From: an uncultured Spirochaetales bacterium
GTDB lineage: Bacteria; Spirochaetota; Spirochaetia; Sphaerochaetales; Sphaerochaetaceae
Reading direction: 5' to 3'
DNA length: 64,000 nucleotides
NCBI GenBank assembly: GCA_949297785.1
Contig: CASFTW010000001.1
Location: 1 to 64,000 of the forward strand
The position numbers and the translations under genes are program-made. This document shows positions 49,504 to 58,497 of the stretch, one piece after another. Below the pieces are notes generated by a model, which had not been told where the DNA came from, did no database searches, and was given only the letters and a program-made list of their open reading frames with translations. Each line of letters opens with the position of its first letter. Within the stretch, counting starts at the first letter, position 1.

Positions 49504-50895
49504 ATGGATGAATTCACGGAAAGAGGGCGTACACTGCCGCATAATGAGGATGCTGAACGTGCTGTTCTTGGTGCAATTCTTCTGAATGCAAATTCTCTTG
49601 AAGTTGCGATGGAATCGGTGAGTCCGTCAGATTTCTATCATACGGGGCATCGTGCTCTTTTCTCTGCATTCATCGCATATTCTGATTCAAATCCTCTCAA
49701 GACTCTTGATCTCATCTCCATCATCGATTTTCTCAAATCGCGCGACCAGCTTGAGCAGTGCGGCGGTGTTGCTTATATATCATCGCTGACGGAGAATGTG
49801 TCAACCACAGCTTCAGTCGGAGTGCACAGCCAGATTATCCATGCTCTTGCTCTGAGACGGCAGTACATACAGCTTGCCAACGAGTTCTCCATCGCCGGTT
49901 ATGATGAGAGTCAGGAAATCATAAAGCTGCTTGATGAAAGTGAGGGAAAGCTGTCCCGTCTTGCCCAGGGCACGGGAGATGCGAATAAGGACTATTCCAT
50001 AGGACAGTTCGTATCACAGGCTCTTGTCAATCTGAGAGAAAGAATGGAAGGAAAGCCTTCGGGGAACCTTGAAACCGGTTTTGACAAGCTTGATTCCCTT
50101 ACGGACGGAGGCTTTCATCCAACGGACTTCATTATCATCGCAGCACGTCCGTCTATCGGTAAGACAGCCTTTGCTACAAGCATTGTGCAGAATATGATCT
50201 GTGCACCCAGAAACTATTCAGTTGCTTTCTTCAGCCTTGAAATGAGCGGTATTCAGGTGTCTCAGCGTCTTATTTCAGGTGTTTCCAAAGTTCCTTTGAA
50301 AATGCTTAGAAACGCAAGCTTTGCAAACCAGAGAGATCCAAAGTTCAATCATGTTATGAGTGCGGCTCAGCGGCTTTTTGAGACAAAGCTCTTCATCCTT
50401 GATACTCCGAACATGAAGCTTTCCGAGATAAGGACAACTGCAAGAAGACTCAGAAGGGAGCAGAACATTCAGGCTATATTCATTGACTATATCGGTCTTA
50501 TTGATGCTGAAATGCCCGCTGCCAGCAAGAAGTTTGAGCAGGTTACTGAAATTTCAAAAGCACTCAAGAGTCTTGCCCGTGAGCTTGAAATTCCCGTTAT
50601 CGTTCTCTGTCAGGTCACACGTGATGCTGAAGGAGATAAAAACGAGCCTCAGCTCAATAACCTCAGAGATTCCGGTGCAATCGAGCAGGATGCCGATATG
50701 GTAATGTTCCTGCACAGGAGCCGCAAGGTTGATGCTGACAAGCTTGTGAAGGACCAGAAAGGCGAGAATACGCTCCAGCCGACCAAGGTGATCGTTGCAA
50801 AGCAGAGAAACGGTGAGACAGGTGAGTTTTTCGTTGGTTTCAAGCCGAGCACTGCAAGTTTTGAATCTCTTGCTGACGGTGCCTGGTCTGTTTAA
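49504..50895 (+). CDS. dnaB: Replicative DNA helicase DnaB
   Basis: 463 residues. The N-terminal helical domain (PHNEDAERAVLGAILLN near 12) and the RecA-like ATPase (IIAARPSIGKTAFA near 212-225, VAFFSLEMSGIQVSQRL, FIDYIGLID near 328, LRDSGAIEQDADMV near 384) are complete. No intein is visible. It opens the fork as a hexamer. Its stop shares TTAA with the convergent rseP. Confidence 0.95.
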   Translation: MDEFTERGRTLPHNEDAERAVLGAILLNANSLEVAMESVSPSDFYHTGHRALFSAFIAYSDSNPLKTLDLISIIDFLKSRDQLEQCGGVAYISSLTENVSTTASVGVHSQIIHALALRRQYIQLANEFSIAGYDESQEIIKLLDESEGKLSRLAQGTGDANKDYSIGQFVSQALVNLRERMEGKPSGNLETGFDKLDSLTDGGFHPTDFIIIAARPSIGKTAFATSIVQNMICAPRNYSVAFFSLEMSGIQVSQRLISGVSKVPLKMLRNASFANQRDPKFNHVMSAAQRLFETKLFILDTPNMKLSEIRTTARRLRREQNIQAIFIDYIGLIDAEMPAASKKFEQVTEISKALKSLARELEIPVIVLCQVTRDAEGDKNEPQLNNLRDSGAIEQDADMVMFLHRSRKVDADKLVKDQKGENTLQPTKVIVAKQRNGETGEFFVGFKPSTASFESLADGAWSV

Positions 50896-52226
50896 GTGTT
50901 CAGGTAGTGCAGTATGTCAAGGCTGTACATTGCCGCAAGAATGACAACTGTGAACACAAGACCGATGATATGGAATATTACATAGCTTTTCGGCTTCATT
51001 TCATTTCCTGTTATCATCTGGTAGATGTTTATCAGGATCTGACCACCGTCAAAAGTCGGAATAGGTATGAGGTTTGCCACGCACAGCGATACTGAGACCA
51101 GACTCAGAAGATATATGAAGGCCCTGAGTCCGGTCAGGAAATCAGTCTGGATGCCGAGTGTTGTGATTGTTCCGATTGTCAGGGCAGCCCTTGCCGGTCC
51201 TGTGATTTCATTTCTCACTTCTTCCCGGTTCAGATTAACAAGGTTAAGCAGACTGGTTACTGTGTCTTTTATTGCTTCTGCCGCTTTCATAAGTGATGAA
51301 GCAATGCTTTTGAAGAATCCGTCTCTTTCAAGAGGAATCAGGCGGCTCTGCCATGCAAATGGGAATGAGGATGAGGAAGGAAGAAAAACATCTGTTTCCT
51401 TTCCATCCCTGATGAGCTTTATGTTCATGTCTCTGTCTGAAACCTGATAAAGATCATATGCATTTGTGACAGGATGTCCATTTACTGATGATATTACATC
51501 GCCGCTTTGAAAAAGCTGTGTGCCTTCAACTCTTCCTATTACAGGTTCCTGATACAGGGCGATGCCGTAACGGTAAGTACCACTGTCAGGAACGCCGTAT
51601 GCATTCACATCAATGATTTCACCGTCTCTTTCCACGGTCATCGGAAGCACAGCCTTGTCAGCAGCTGATATAATTCCTTCAGCTTCTTCAAAAGTGCTGA
51701 CAGCCTTTCCGTCAACAGAAATAACAAAGTCGCTTGTTCTGAGCTCAGATTGTGTGATGTCAGAGCCGAAAAGTGAAGGGTAGTCAGATACTATTACGAT
51801 TTTCGGGTCATGCACGGCCTGCCATGCCGGAATCATGGAGACAATGAAGAAAAGCAGGACTGCAAGAAGGAAATTGATCAGAGGTCCGGCAATGAAGATG
51901 ATAATTCTTGTCAGCGGCGTTGTCGTGAAGTATGAGCCGTATTCTGCCTTGCTGAAAGTTTTCTCATCATCCCTCAGTGCTTTTATAAGGTCAATTGAAC
52001 CTTCCATCTGGCAGTATCCGCCGAAAGGTATAAGGGAGAATCTGTAGTCTGTGTTTTTGCCGTGGATTGTGAACAGTGCAGGCCCCATGCCTATGCCGAG
52101 AGTCTCGACCTGTACTCCCATGGCCTTTGCTGCAATGAAATGCCCGATTTCGTGAACAAGTATTACAAAGCCTATTCCGATAAGGCCTAATGCGTATTTC
52201 AGTATTGTCAGAAGGATGCCAGACAC
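50892..52226 (-). CDS. rseP: RIP metalloprotease RseP
   Basis: 444 residues from the GTG at 52226, which overlaps dxr by 19 bases. The first helix carries VHEIGHF (H25 and H29, with E26), then a PDZ region and the late NLIPIPTFDGGQIL (the second metal motif, FDG for LDG). It cuts membrane-spanning anti-sigma or signal remnants. The place after dxr and cdsA is the usual one for this protease. No ribosome site of strength is seen. Confidence 0.91.
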   Translation of the reverse strand: MSGILLTILKYALGLIGIGFVILVHEIGHFIAAKAMGVQVETLGIGMGPALFTIHGKNTDYRFSLIPFGGYCQMEGSIDLIKALRDDEKTFSKAEYGSYFTTTPLTRIIIFIAGPLINFLLAVLLFFIVSMIPAWQAVHDPKIVIVSDYPSLFGSDITQSELRTSDFVISVDGKAVSTFEEAEGIISAADKAVLPMTVERDGEIIDVNAYGVPDSGTYRYGIALYQEPVIGRVEGTQLFQSGDVISSVNGHPVTNAYDLYQVSDRDMNIKLIRDGKETDVFLPSSSSFPFAWQSRLIPLERDGFFKSIASSLMKAAEAIKDTVTSLLNLVNLNREEVRNEITGPARAALTIGTITTLGIQTDFLTGLRAFIYLLSLVSVSLCVANLIPIPTFDGGQILINIYQMITGNEMKPKSYVIFHIIGLVFTVVILAAMYSLDILHYLNT

Positions 52227-53290
52227 GAGGATGCCCTTTCTCTAGCAAGACTGTCGTAATGTTTTATTTCTTCAAATGAATGTGCACTTTCACTCCAGTC
52301 ATGATCAAGTACTCGTTCCACAACCTCTGCAATCTGTGTGTATCTGATCCTGCCTTCGATAAACGCAGACACTGCCACCTCATCTGCTGCATTGAAAGCA
52401 ATGGGGTAGGCTGCTTTGCCTGAAAGAACATTGTATGCCAGAGAGAGCAGAGGAAATTGATTCCTGTCCCAGGATGAAAAGGTAAGTGTAAGATCCTCGA
52501 ATGAAAGAGGATTTACAACATTGTGAAGATCCTGATGTCCGTCATTGAGTGCGCTTATGATAGGAAGCGTCATGTCCGGAGGGGAAAGCTGTGCATAGAC
52601 AGCGCCGTTTTCAAGTCTGATCATTGAGTGGACGATTGACTGACGGTGGATGGTGACTTCAATTTTCTCGGCAGGCATATTGAAAAGGAAGCCTGCTTCA
52701 ATGACCTCAAGCCCTTTGTTTGCAAGAGTGCTGCTGTCAATCGATATTTTTCTGCCCATTTTCCATGTAGGGTGGCTGCAGGCTTCTTCAACAGTAACGT
52801 TTTCAAGATCCCTGCGGTTCAGGAACGGTCCACCCGATGCTGTGATGACAAGTTTTGAGACTTCATCTTCATGCCCCCTGAGCAGGTTATATATTGCACT
52901 GTGCTCACTGTCCACCGGAATTATTTTCGCTCCGTTCTTCTGTGCACTTTCAAAGAGGAATGATCCTCCCATCACAACTGATTCCTTGTTTGCAAGAGCC
53001 AGATCAACTGAATGCTTTATGCACATCAGACTTGCTTCAAGTCCCGGACTGCCGGCAATGCCGTTCAGTGCAATGTCAGAATCCGAGGAGGCTATGAAAG
53101 CATCAAGCTTTTCTGAATCATCATTGATTATATAAGGACAGTCAAATTCATCTGCAAGAGCCTTGAGTTTGTCTTCATTGTGGCGTGCTGCAAGGCCTGT
53201 GATCTTCACATCCAGTTTCCCGTCTCTTACAGCATTCAGGGCTGTTGTTCCGATTGATCCTGTGGCTCCGAGAATAAGGACTTTCCTCAT
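52208..53290 (-). CDS. dxr: 1-deoxy-D-xylulose-5-phosphate reductoisomerase
   Basis: 360 residues. Second enzyme of the MEP isoprenoid pathway; it uses NADPH. GATGSIG (8-14), LANKESVVMGG near 99, DSEHSA near 126, ASGGPF near 150 and HPTWKMGRKISIDSSTL near 172 identify it. One base separates it from cdsA. With uppS in the same operon it links isoprenoid supply and undecaprenyl carrier formation. Confidence 0.95.
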   Translation of the reverse strand: MRKVLILGATGSIGTTALNAVRDGKLDVKITGLAARHNEDKLKALADEFDCPYIINDDSEKLDAFIASSDSDIALNGIAGSPGLEASLMCIKHSVDLALANKESVVMGGSFLFESAQKNGAKIIPVDSEHSAIYNLLRGHEDEVSKLVITASGGPFLNRRDLENVTVEEACSHPTWKMGRKISIDSSTLANKGLEVIEAGFLFNMPAEKIEVTIHRQSIVHSMIRLENGAVYAQLSPPDMTLPIISALNDGHQDLHNVVNPLSFEDLTLTFSSWDRNQFPLLSLAYNVLSGKAAYPIAFNAADEVAVSAFIEGRIRYTQIAEVVERVLDHDWSESAHSFEEIKHYDSLARERASSCLASF

Positions 53291-53291
53291 T

Positions 53292-54140
53292 TCAGATGGT
53301 CACCTGGAATAAATGAAGCACTGCCATGTAGACAGGTGCTGCGATAGCAATCGAGTCAATTGAATCAAGCATGCCGCCTCTGCCCGGAATTGCATTTCCC
53401 GAATCCTTCAGCCCGCTTGAGCGTTTGAATGCAGATTCTATGAGATCTCCGCAGATTCCAGCACATGCAGTGAGCAGACCCACAACAGCTCCTTCCCACC
53501 ACGAAAGCGTATAGCTGTCAATTAAAGCGCACAGCAGAGCTGCGAATAGTGCAGGAATGAGAGCACCTGCAATGAATCCTGCAACGCTCTTGTTCGGGCT
53601 TACCTTCACAATTCCCTTGTTGTTCTTTCCAAGCAGCATGCCGAAGAAATATGCGAATGTGTCGGATGAGAAGACAAGCAGGAAGAATGTGAGAAGCCAC
53701 ATGGTGGCATTCTGCAAGAAACACAGCCTTATGAGGAAAATTCCGAACAGGTTGGGGTAGAGGAACTGGATTACTGAATATGATATCCGGTCACGGGTAA
53801 GACGGAAATTGTCTTTATAACCGGTTATGGTCTCAATCAGGAAAATAAGAGAGAGTATGCCTATGCAGGTGTAGAGAATTATCGCATTGTTGCCTGCAAA
53901 TGCATATTCCACATATGCTGCTATAGGTAGGAATGCACCCAGCCAGTATGGAACCGGAAGCTTGATGTCAGGTTTGTCATGAACGAGAATATTGTGTATC
54001 TCACTTGAACCGATCACGCATACGGCGAGAACCAGCAGGCAGAAAACTGCATGATGGTAATGCGGCATGAAAAGAATAATAAGGAGCAACAATGGTACGG
54101 CAATAAAGCCTGTTAATACTCTCTGTCCGTTCGATGTCAC
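53292..54140 (-). CDS. cdsA: Phosphatidate cytidylyltransferase
   Basis: 282 residues, about eight helices. It makes CDP-diacylglycerol for phospholipids. The signature is FKRSSGLKDSGNAIPGRGG then LDSIDS (about 243-266). The start is GTG overlapping the uppS stop by four bases (GTGA). The inner membrane is its site. Confidence 0.92.
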   Translation of the reverse strand: MTSNGQRVLTGFIAVPLLLLIILFMPHYHHAVFCLLVLAVCVIGSSEIHNILVHDKPDIKLPVPYWLGAFLPIAAYVEYAFAGNNAIILYTCIGILSLIFLIETITGYKDNFRLTRDRISYSVIQFLYPNLFGIFLIRLCFLQNATMWLLTFFLLVFSSDTFAYFFGMLLGKNNKGIVKVSPNKSVAGFIAGALIPALFAALLCALIDSYTLSWWEGAVVGLLTACAGICGDLIESAFKRSSGLKDSGNAIPGRGGMLDSIDSIAIAAPVYMAVLHLFQVTI

Positions 54141-54826
54141 TGGACAACGCCTCCAAATCTGCGAACTCTGGTGTTGTAAGTGTCAATGACGTCACTTACG
54201 TCCTTTTCTCCCCAGTCTGGCCAGAGTTTATCACAAAATACGAATTCAGCATAGGCACTATCAAATAAAAGGAAGTTGGAAATTCTGAATTCACCGGCTG
54301 ATCTGACGATAAGATCAACAGGAGGAACATCAGGATTCTGGAAATGGGCTCTGATTATCTCAGGCGTAACCTCTCTTGCTCCTTCCTTTATTGCAGCATT
54401 TACAGCCTGACATATTTCAGCCTGTCCGCCGTAATTTATGGCAAGCTGCACGCTGATTCTGTCAAAGTTCTTTGTTGCCTCTCTGACTTCTTCAAGGGAT
54501 TTTCCTGCATCCTTGGGCAGAGCTGAAATGTCACCGAGGGTGAGGATGCGGATGCCGTTTTTCTCGTAGAAAGGGAATTCCCCCATGATCTTCTCGCTGA
54601 AAAGACCCATGAGGTAATTCACTTCATCCTGGGGACGCCTCCAGTTTTCCGTTGAGAAACAGTACAGCGTCGCATACCTGACTCCTTCATTTATGCAGCC
54701 GAGTATTACTTTCTTGAGGGCTTTTAAACCTGCAAGATGACCTGCTGTACGCGGAAGGAAGCGTGCTTTTGCCCATCGCCCGTTCCCGTCCATTATAAAG
54801 CCTATATGCTGTGGAATGTTTCTCAT
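54137..54826 (-). CDS. uppS: Undecaprenyl diphosphate synthase
   Basis: 229 residues. It makes the C55 carrier for peptidoglycan. IMDGNGRWAK with D13, LYCFSTENWRRP near 73, INYGGQAEI near 140 and RSAGEFRISNFLL near 189 are family signatures; SAGEFRISNF replaces the usual SGGExRLSNF. A hairpin terminator upstream separates it from frr, so either read-through or a weak own promoter is needed. Confidence 0.93.
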   Translation of the reverse strand: MRNIPQHIGFIMDGNGRWAKARFLPRTAGHLAGLKALKKVILGCINEGVRYATLYCFSTENWRRPQDEVNYLMGLFSEKIMGEFPFYEKNGIRILTLGDISALPKDAGKSLEEVREATKNFDRISVQLAINYGGQAEICQAVNAAIKEGAREVTPEIIRAHFQNPDVPPVDLIVRSAGEFRISNFLLFDSAYAEFVFCDKLWPDWGEKDVSDVIDTYNTRVRRFGGVVQ

Positions 54827-54843
54827 TGATGACCTGTCCCCGC

Positions 54844-54879
54844 AAAAAATGCAAGCAGGGCGTGAAAACCCTGCTTTGC
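54844..54879 (-). terminator. Terminator between frr and uppS
   Basis: GCAAGCAGGG (54851-54860) with CCCTGCTTTGC (54869-54879, one bulge) and, on the minus strand, six T. It probably attenuates the rpsB-tsf-frr transcript before the lipid genes. Confidence 0.72.
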
Positions 54880-54882
54880 AAA

Positions 54883-55437
54883 TCAGATTTCCATAATTTC
54901 CTTTTCTTTGGCTTCAGCGACTTTTGCCACCTGATCAATGGCCTTGTCAGTCATTTTCTGGATTTTGTTCTCTCCGTCCTTCTGCTGATCTTCGCTGATG
55001 TCACCGTTCTTCTGGAGTTTCTTGAGTTCCTCCATTGCGTCACGGCGTACGTTCCTGATGGCAACTCTTGCACCTTCAGCACTTGCCTTTGCGCTCTTTG
55101 CAAGCTCCTTTCTTCTCTCCTGTGTCAGAGGCGGGAAGCTTACGCGGATGAGTTTGCCGTCATTATTCGGATTGAGTCCGAGCTCGCTCTTCTGAATTGC
55201 TTTCTCGATAGCAGGAAGAACACTCTTGTCCCATGGCTGGATGACAATGAGTCTTGCTTCCGGGCTGGAGATTGAGGCAACTTGGTTAAGCGGTGTCTCG
55301 CTTCCGTAGTAGTCCACCTTGATTTTGTCAAAGAGGGCAGTGGAAGCCTTGCCTGTGCGCATTGAGAGGTATTCACCCTCAAGAGAAGAAATGCACTTGT
55401 TCATTCTGCTTTCGCAGTTGTTGAGTACGTCCTGCAT
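54883..55437 (-). CDS. frr: Ribosome recycling factor
   Basis: 184 residues. It splits the post-termination ribosome with EF-G. RTGKASTALFDKIKVDYYGSETPLNQ near 28, VIQPWDKSVLPAIEKAI near 73 and RVSFPPLTQERRKEL near 103 are diagnostic. AAGGAG stands eight bases before the ATG; tsf ends 12 bases upstream. It follows tsf as in most bacteria (pyrH is absent between them). Confidence 0.94.
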   Translation of the reverse strand: MQDVLNNCESRMNKCISSLEGEYLSMRTGKASTALFDKIKVDYYGSETPLNQVASISSPEARLIVIQPWDKSVLPAIEKAIQKSELGLNPNNDGKLIRVSFPPLTQERRKELAKSAKASAEGARVAIRNVRRDAMEELKKLQKNGDISEDQQKDGENKIQKMTDKAIDQVAKVAEAKEKEIMEI

Positions 55438-55449
55438 GGCTTCTGCTCC

Positions 55450-56292
55450 TTAGGCGTCTACACCGGCCTGGAAGAACTTGTAAGCGCTGATCTCAAGTTT
55501 TGCACCGGCAGCCTTGCCGACTTCTGCCATTTTCTTCTCAACAGACATTGAGTCGTCCTTTACGAACGGCTGGTTGAGGAAGCAGACCTCGCTGTAAAGC
55601 TTGTTGAGCTTACCGCGTACGATACCCTCGAGAACCTTCTCCGGCTTGTCCATTGTTGCGACCTGAGCCTTGAAGATTGAAAGCTGCTCAGCTTCATATT
55701 CCTTTGAAACACTTGCTGTGTTGAGGAACTGAGGCTTGAATGCTGCGACATGAAGGGCACAGTCGTGCGTGAATTCCCTGACTGCCTCGTTCTCGAAAGC
55801 TGCTGCATTGTCGCTTGTGAAGACGACAACTACTGCGACAGCACCTTCACCGTGTACGTATGTTGTTGCATAACCGTTTGCAGGAACATCAATTACACAA
55901 AGTCTCTTGAGGTTCATGTTCTCCTTGATTGTCGCAATGAGACCGTCAACCATGCTCTTGAGCTCATCGTTGGGTTCTGTATAACCCTTCTCAAGAACAA
56001 CATCGCACATCTTCTCGCCGAGAGCCTTGAACTGGTCGTTCTTTGCAACGAAGTCAGTCTCGCAGCTGAGCTCGAGAAGAACAGCCTTGCCGTTTGCGAC
56101 CTTTGTGAATACACGGCCGTTCTCAGTTGCTCTGTCCTGTCTCTTTGCAACTGCTGCAAGACCCATTTCCTTGAGGATCTTCTCAGCCTGTGCCATATCG
56201 CCGTCAGCTTCTGCAAGAGCCTTCTTGCAGTCCATCATACCAGCTCCTGTGATATCGCGGAGCTTTTTTACATCTGCTGCTGTGATAGCCAT
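55450..56292 (-). CDS. tsf: Elongation factor Ts
   Basis: 280 residues from ATG 56292. It exchanges GDP for GTP on EF-Tu. ITAADVKKLRDITGAGMMDCKKALAEADGD (3-32) and LSCETDFVAKND near 79 are diagnostic. AAGGAG is seven bases before the ATG. A longer frame upstream is not real. Rich in internal lysine and alanine as usual. Confidence 0.95.
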   Translation of the reverse strand: MAITAADVKKLRDITGAGMMDCKKALAEADGDMAQAEKILKEMGLAAVAKRQDRATENGRVFTKVANGKAVLLELSCETDFVAKNDQFKALGEKMCDVVLEKGYTEPNDELKSMVDGLIATIKENMNLKRLCVIDVPANGYATTYVHGEGAVAVVVVFTSDNAAAFENEAVREFTHDCALHVAAFKPQFLNTASVSKEYEAEQLSIFKAQVATMDKPEKVLEGIVRGKLNKLYSEVCFLNQPFVKDDSMSVEKKMAEVGKAAGAKLEISAYKFFQAGVDA

Positions 56293-56302
56293 AATCTTCT
56301 CC

Positions 56303-57160
56303 TTACTTTGTATAGAGGTCTTCCTCTTCTTCGCCTGCTTCTTCCTCGGCAGGAGCAGCTTCATCTCCGCTGTAGTTTGCGTAGTCTTCCTCGCTGATCT
56401 CCTCGTCCTTGTTCTCGACAGGAGCGCTGTTCACTGCTTCTTCCTCATCATCAAGTGACTCGATGATCTGGATGCCTGCTTCATTGTCGGCATCGATTAC
56501 AGCGTTTGCGAAAATCTCGACGAAAAGCTGGATAGCCCTGATTGCATCATCGTTGCCCGGGATAGGGTATGTGATGTTTGTCGGATCGCAGTTTGTGTCA
56601 ACGACAGCGATTACAGGAATGCCGAGTCTCTTGGCCTCTGCAACTGCAAGTGCTTCCTTCTTTGTGTCGATGATGAAAAGTGCGCCCGGGAGCTCCTTCA
56701 TATCCTTGATGCCGCCGAGGTTCTTCTCAAGCTTTGCCTTCTCCTTTGTGAGGAGTGCGACTTCTTTCTTTGTGAGGGATTCAAATGTTCCGTCAGCTTC
56801 CATCTTCTCGATCTTCTTGAGTTTTGCGATGCTCTTCTTGATTGTTGAGAAGTTTGTGAGCATGCCGCCGAGCCAGCGGTTGTTGACATAAGGCATGCCG
56901 CATCTCTTTGCTTCAGCCTCAATTGTCTGCTGTGCCTGCTTCTTTGTGCCGACAAATAAAATCTGTTTGTTGTTCTTGACCTGTGCTCTTACAGCTTCAT
57001 AAGCCTCTACGATGCAGGCTGAAGTCTTCTGAAGGTCAATAATGTGAATACCGTTTCTCTCTGTGAAGATGAAACGAGCCATCTTTGGATTCCATCTCTT
57101 TGTCTGATGTCCAAAGTGTACGCCTGATTCCAACAGGCTTTTCATTGTTACTACTGCCAT
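56303..57160 (-). CDS. rpsB: 30S ribosomal protein S2 with acidic tail
   Basis: 285 residues, about 40 more than usual. [22 protein letters not shown] (6-27), [19 protein letters not shown] near 86 and the SQRY-type [14 protein letters not shown] near 160 are typical. The last 55 residues are acidic ([23 protein letters not shown]). It begins the rpsB-tsf-frr transcript, with AGGAG before the ATG and a structured leader. Confidence 0.94.
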   Translation of the reverse strand: MAVVTMKSLLESGVHFGHQTKRWNPKMARFIFTERNGIHIIDLQKTSACIVEAYEAVRAQVKNNKQILFVGTKKQAQQTIEAEAKRCGMPYVNNRWLGGMLTNFSTIKKSIAKLKKIEKMEADGTFESLTKKEVALLTKEKAKLEKNLGGIKDMKELPGALFIIDTKKEALAVAEAKRLGIPVIAVVDTNCDPTNITYPIPGNDDAIRAIQLFVEIFANAVIDADNEAGIQIIESLDDEEEAVNSAPVENKDEEISEEDYANYSGDEAAPAEEEAGEEEEDLYTK

Positions 57161-57177
57161 AGTAATTCTCCTGATTT

Positions 57178-57200
57178 GTCATCCTTTGTTCAGGAATGAC
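57178..57200 (-). promoter_or_regulatory. rpsB leader hairpin
   Basis: GTCAT-CCT pairs with AGG-ATGAC with a bulged A and a loop of about six bases. It is just upstream of the rpsB ribosome site, so it may be an S2 autoregulation site. This is a candidate only. Confidence 0.4.
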
Positions 57201-57267
57201 CCCTTACTCTACGTCTCGTACCGGATAACCGGCCGGAAATTCCATGTTCTACGAACACAGTGGCTTT

Positions 57268-57297
57268 AATATATACGGAAAAGGGAAATTTAATCAA
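57268..57297 (-). promoter_or_regulatory. rpsB promoter
   Basis: On the minus strand: TTGATT (57297-57292), then TATATA at 16 bp or TATATT at 18 bp spacing. Confidence 0.55.
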
Positions 57298-57313
57298 GAT
57301 AGGGGAGAAGGTG

Positions 57314-57347
57314 AAAAACAGGCCGCATCGGACAATCTGATGCGGCC
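57314..57347 (-). terminator. Glycerate kinase terminator
   Basis: GGCCGCATC (57321-57329) with GATGCGGCC (57339-57347), a nine-base loop, then TGTTTTT on the minus strand. It lies downstream of the glycerate kinase gene. Confidence 0.78.
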
Positions 57348-57353
57348 ATTGAA

Positions 57354-58487
57354 TCAGAGCTTCATGCTTTTCATGAAGCGCAGTATGTTGTCCATTGTAA
57401 GCGAAAGGTCGCTTTTGGCTCTCAGGCGTGCTTCCTTATAGGGAACAGCAACCCTGTTTATGGAGAAGATGCCTGTGACACCTTCATCGTACGCCGCTTC
57501 GATACCATCCGCGATATCACCGACGAGTGCGATTACGGGAACACCGAGCTTCTTTGCCTTTCTTGCAACACCGATGACGACTTTCCCTCTCAGCGACTGG
57601 CCGTCGATCTTCCCTTCGCCTGTGAAGATCATGTCGGCACCTGAAGCAAGAGAGTCGAATCCTGTGACTTCAAGAACCGTCTCGATTCCCATCTGGAGGC
57701 GGGCAGAGAAGAAAGCCTTCATGCCGCCGCCCATTCCGCCTGCGGCTCCGCTTCCAGGAAGAGCCTGGAGATCATATCCCAGCTCTTTCTTTATAAGGCC
57801 GGCAAGATATACCATTTTTGCATCAAGTGATGCGACCATGGCCTCATCCGCACCTTTCTGCGGGCCGTAAACGGCTGCTGCCCCGCTGGGACCGTAGAAC
57901 GGGTTGTCTATATCGCACATCGCCGTGATGGGAAGTGCCCTGACTGCAGGATCCATCGTGGACACGTCGATATGCGTGATTTCGTCAAGCGTTCCGCCTA
58001 CCGGGGTGAATCTCTTTCCTTCCTTGTTGAGGAAGGTGACACCGCATGCGGCTGCGGCTCCGCAGCCCGCATCGTTTGTGGAGCTGCCTCCAAGTCCGAT
58101 GACAAGACGCTTAGCTCCCTTTCTTGCGGCATCCAGAATAAGTTCTCCGACACCGTAAGTCGTGGTTTTTGAAGGATCCTTCCTGTCTCCGACCTGGGGA
58201 AGACCTGCACTGGCCGCCATTTCGATGACTGCTGTGCCGTCAGGCAGCATTCCGTAGAAGCTGTCGATTTCCTCTCCCCATGAACCTTTTGTCTTTATTC
58301 TTATTTTCTCTCCGCCAAGGGCGGTGAGGAAGGAATCAACGCTTCCTTCCCCTCCGTCAGCCACAGGAACACTGACCACCTGACAGCCCGGATGATAGTG
58401 AAGGATGCGCTCCTTCATTGTCTCTATTATCTGGCTGCTGGACATCGTTCCCTTGAACGAATCAGGAATCAAAACAACTTTTTTCAT
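57354..58487 (-). CDS. glxK: Glycerate kinase (GarK/GlxK type)
   Basis: 377 residues. It phosphorylates D-glycerate to 2-phosphoglycerate or 3-phosphoglycerate. VLIPDSFKGTMSS (near 5-17), VADGGEGSVDSF near 43, GLGGSSTNDAGCGAAAACGV near 133 and TGEGKIDGQSLRGKV near 288 are signatures of the class II kinase. It follows a GntP-type permease by 10 bases; together they bring in and phosphorylate glycerate. The ATG is preceded by AGGGCC only. Confidence 0.92.
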   Translation of the reverse strand: MKKVVLIPDSFKGTMSSSQIIETMKERILHYHPGCQVVSVPVADGGEGSVDSFLTALGGEKIRIKTKGSWGEEIDSFYGMLPDGTAVIEMAASAGLPQVGDRKDPSKTTTYGVGELILDAARKGAKRLVIGLGGSSTNDAGCGAAAACGVTFLNKEGKRFTPVGGTLDEITHIDVSTMDPAVRALPITAMCDIDNPFYGPSGAAAVYGPQKGADEAMVASLDAKMVYLAGLIKKELGYDLQALPGSGAAGGMGGGMKAFFSARLQMGIETVLEVTGFDSLASGADMIFTGEGKIDGQSLRGKVVIGVARKAKKLGVPVIALVGDIADGIEAAYDEGVTGIFSINRVAVPYKEARLRAKSDLSLTMDNILRFMKSMKL

Positions 58488-58497
58488 AGGCCCTGAC

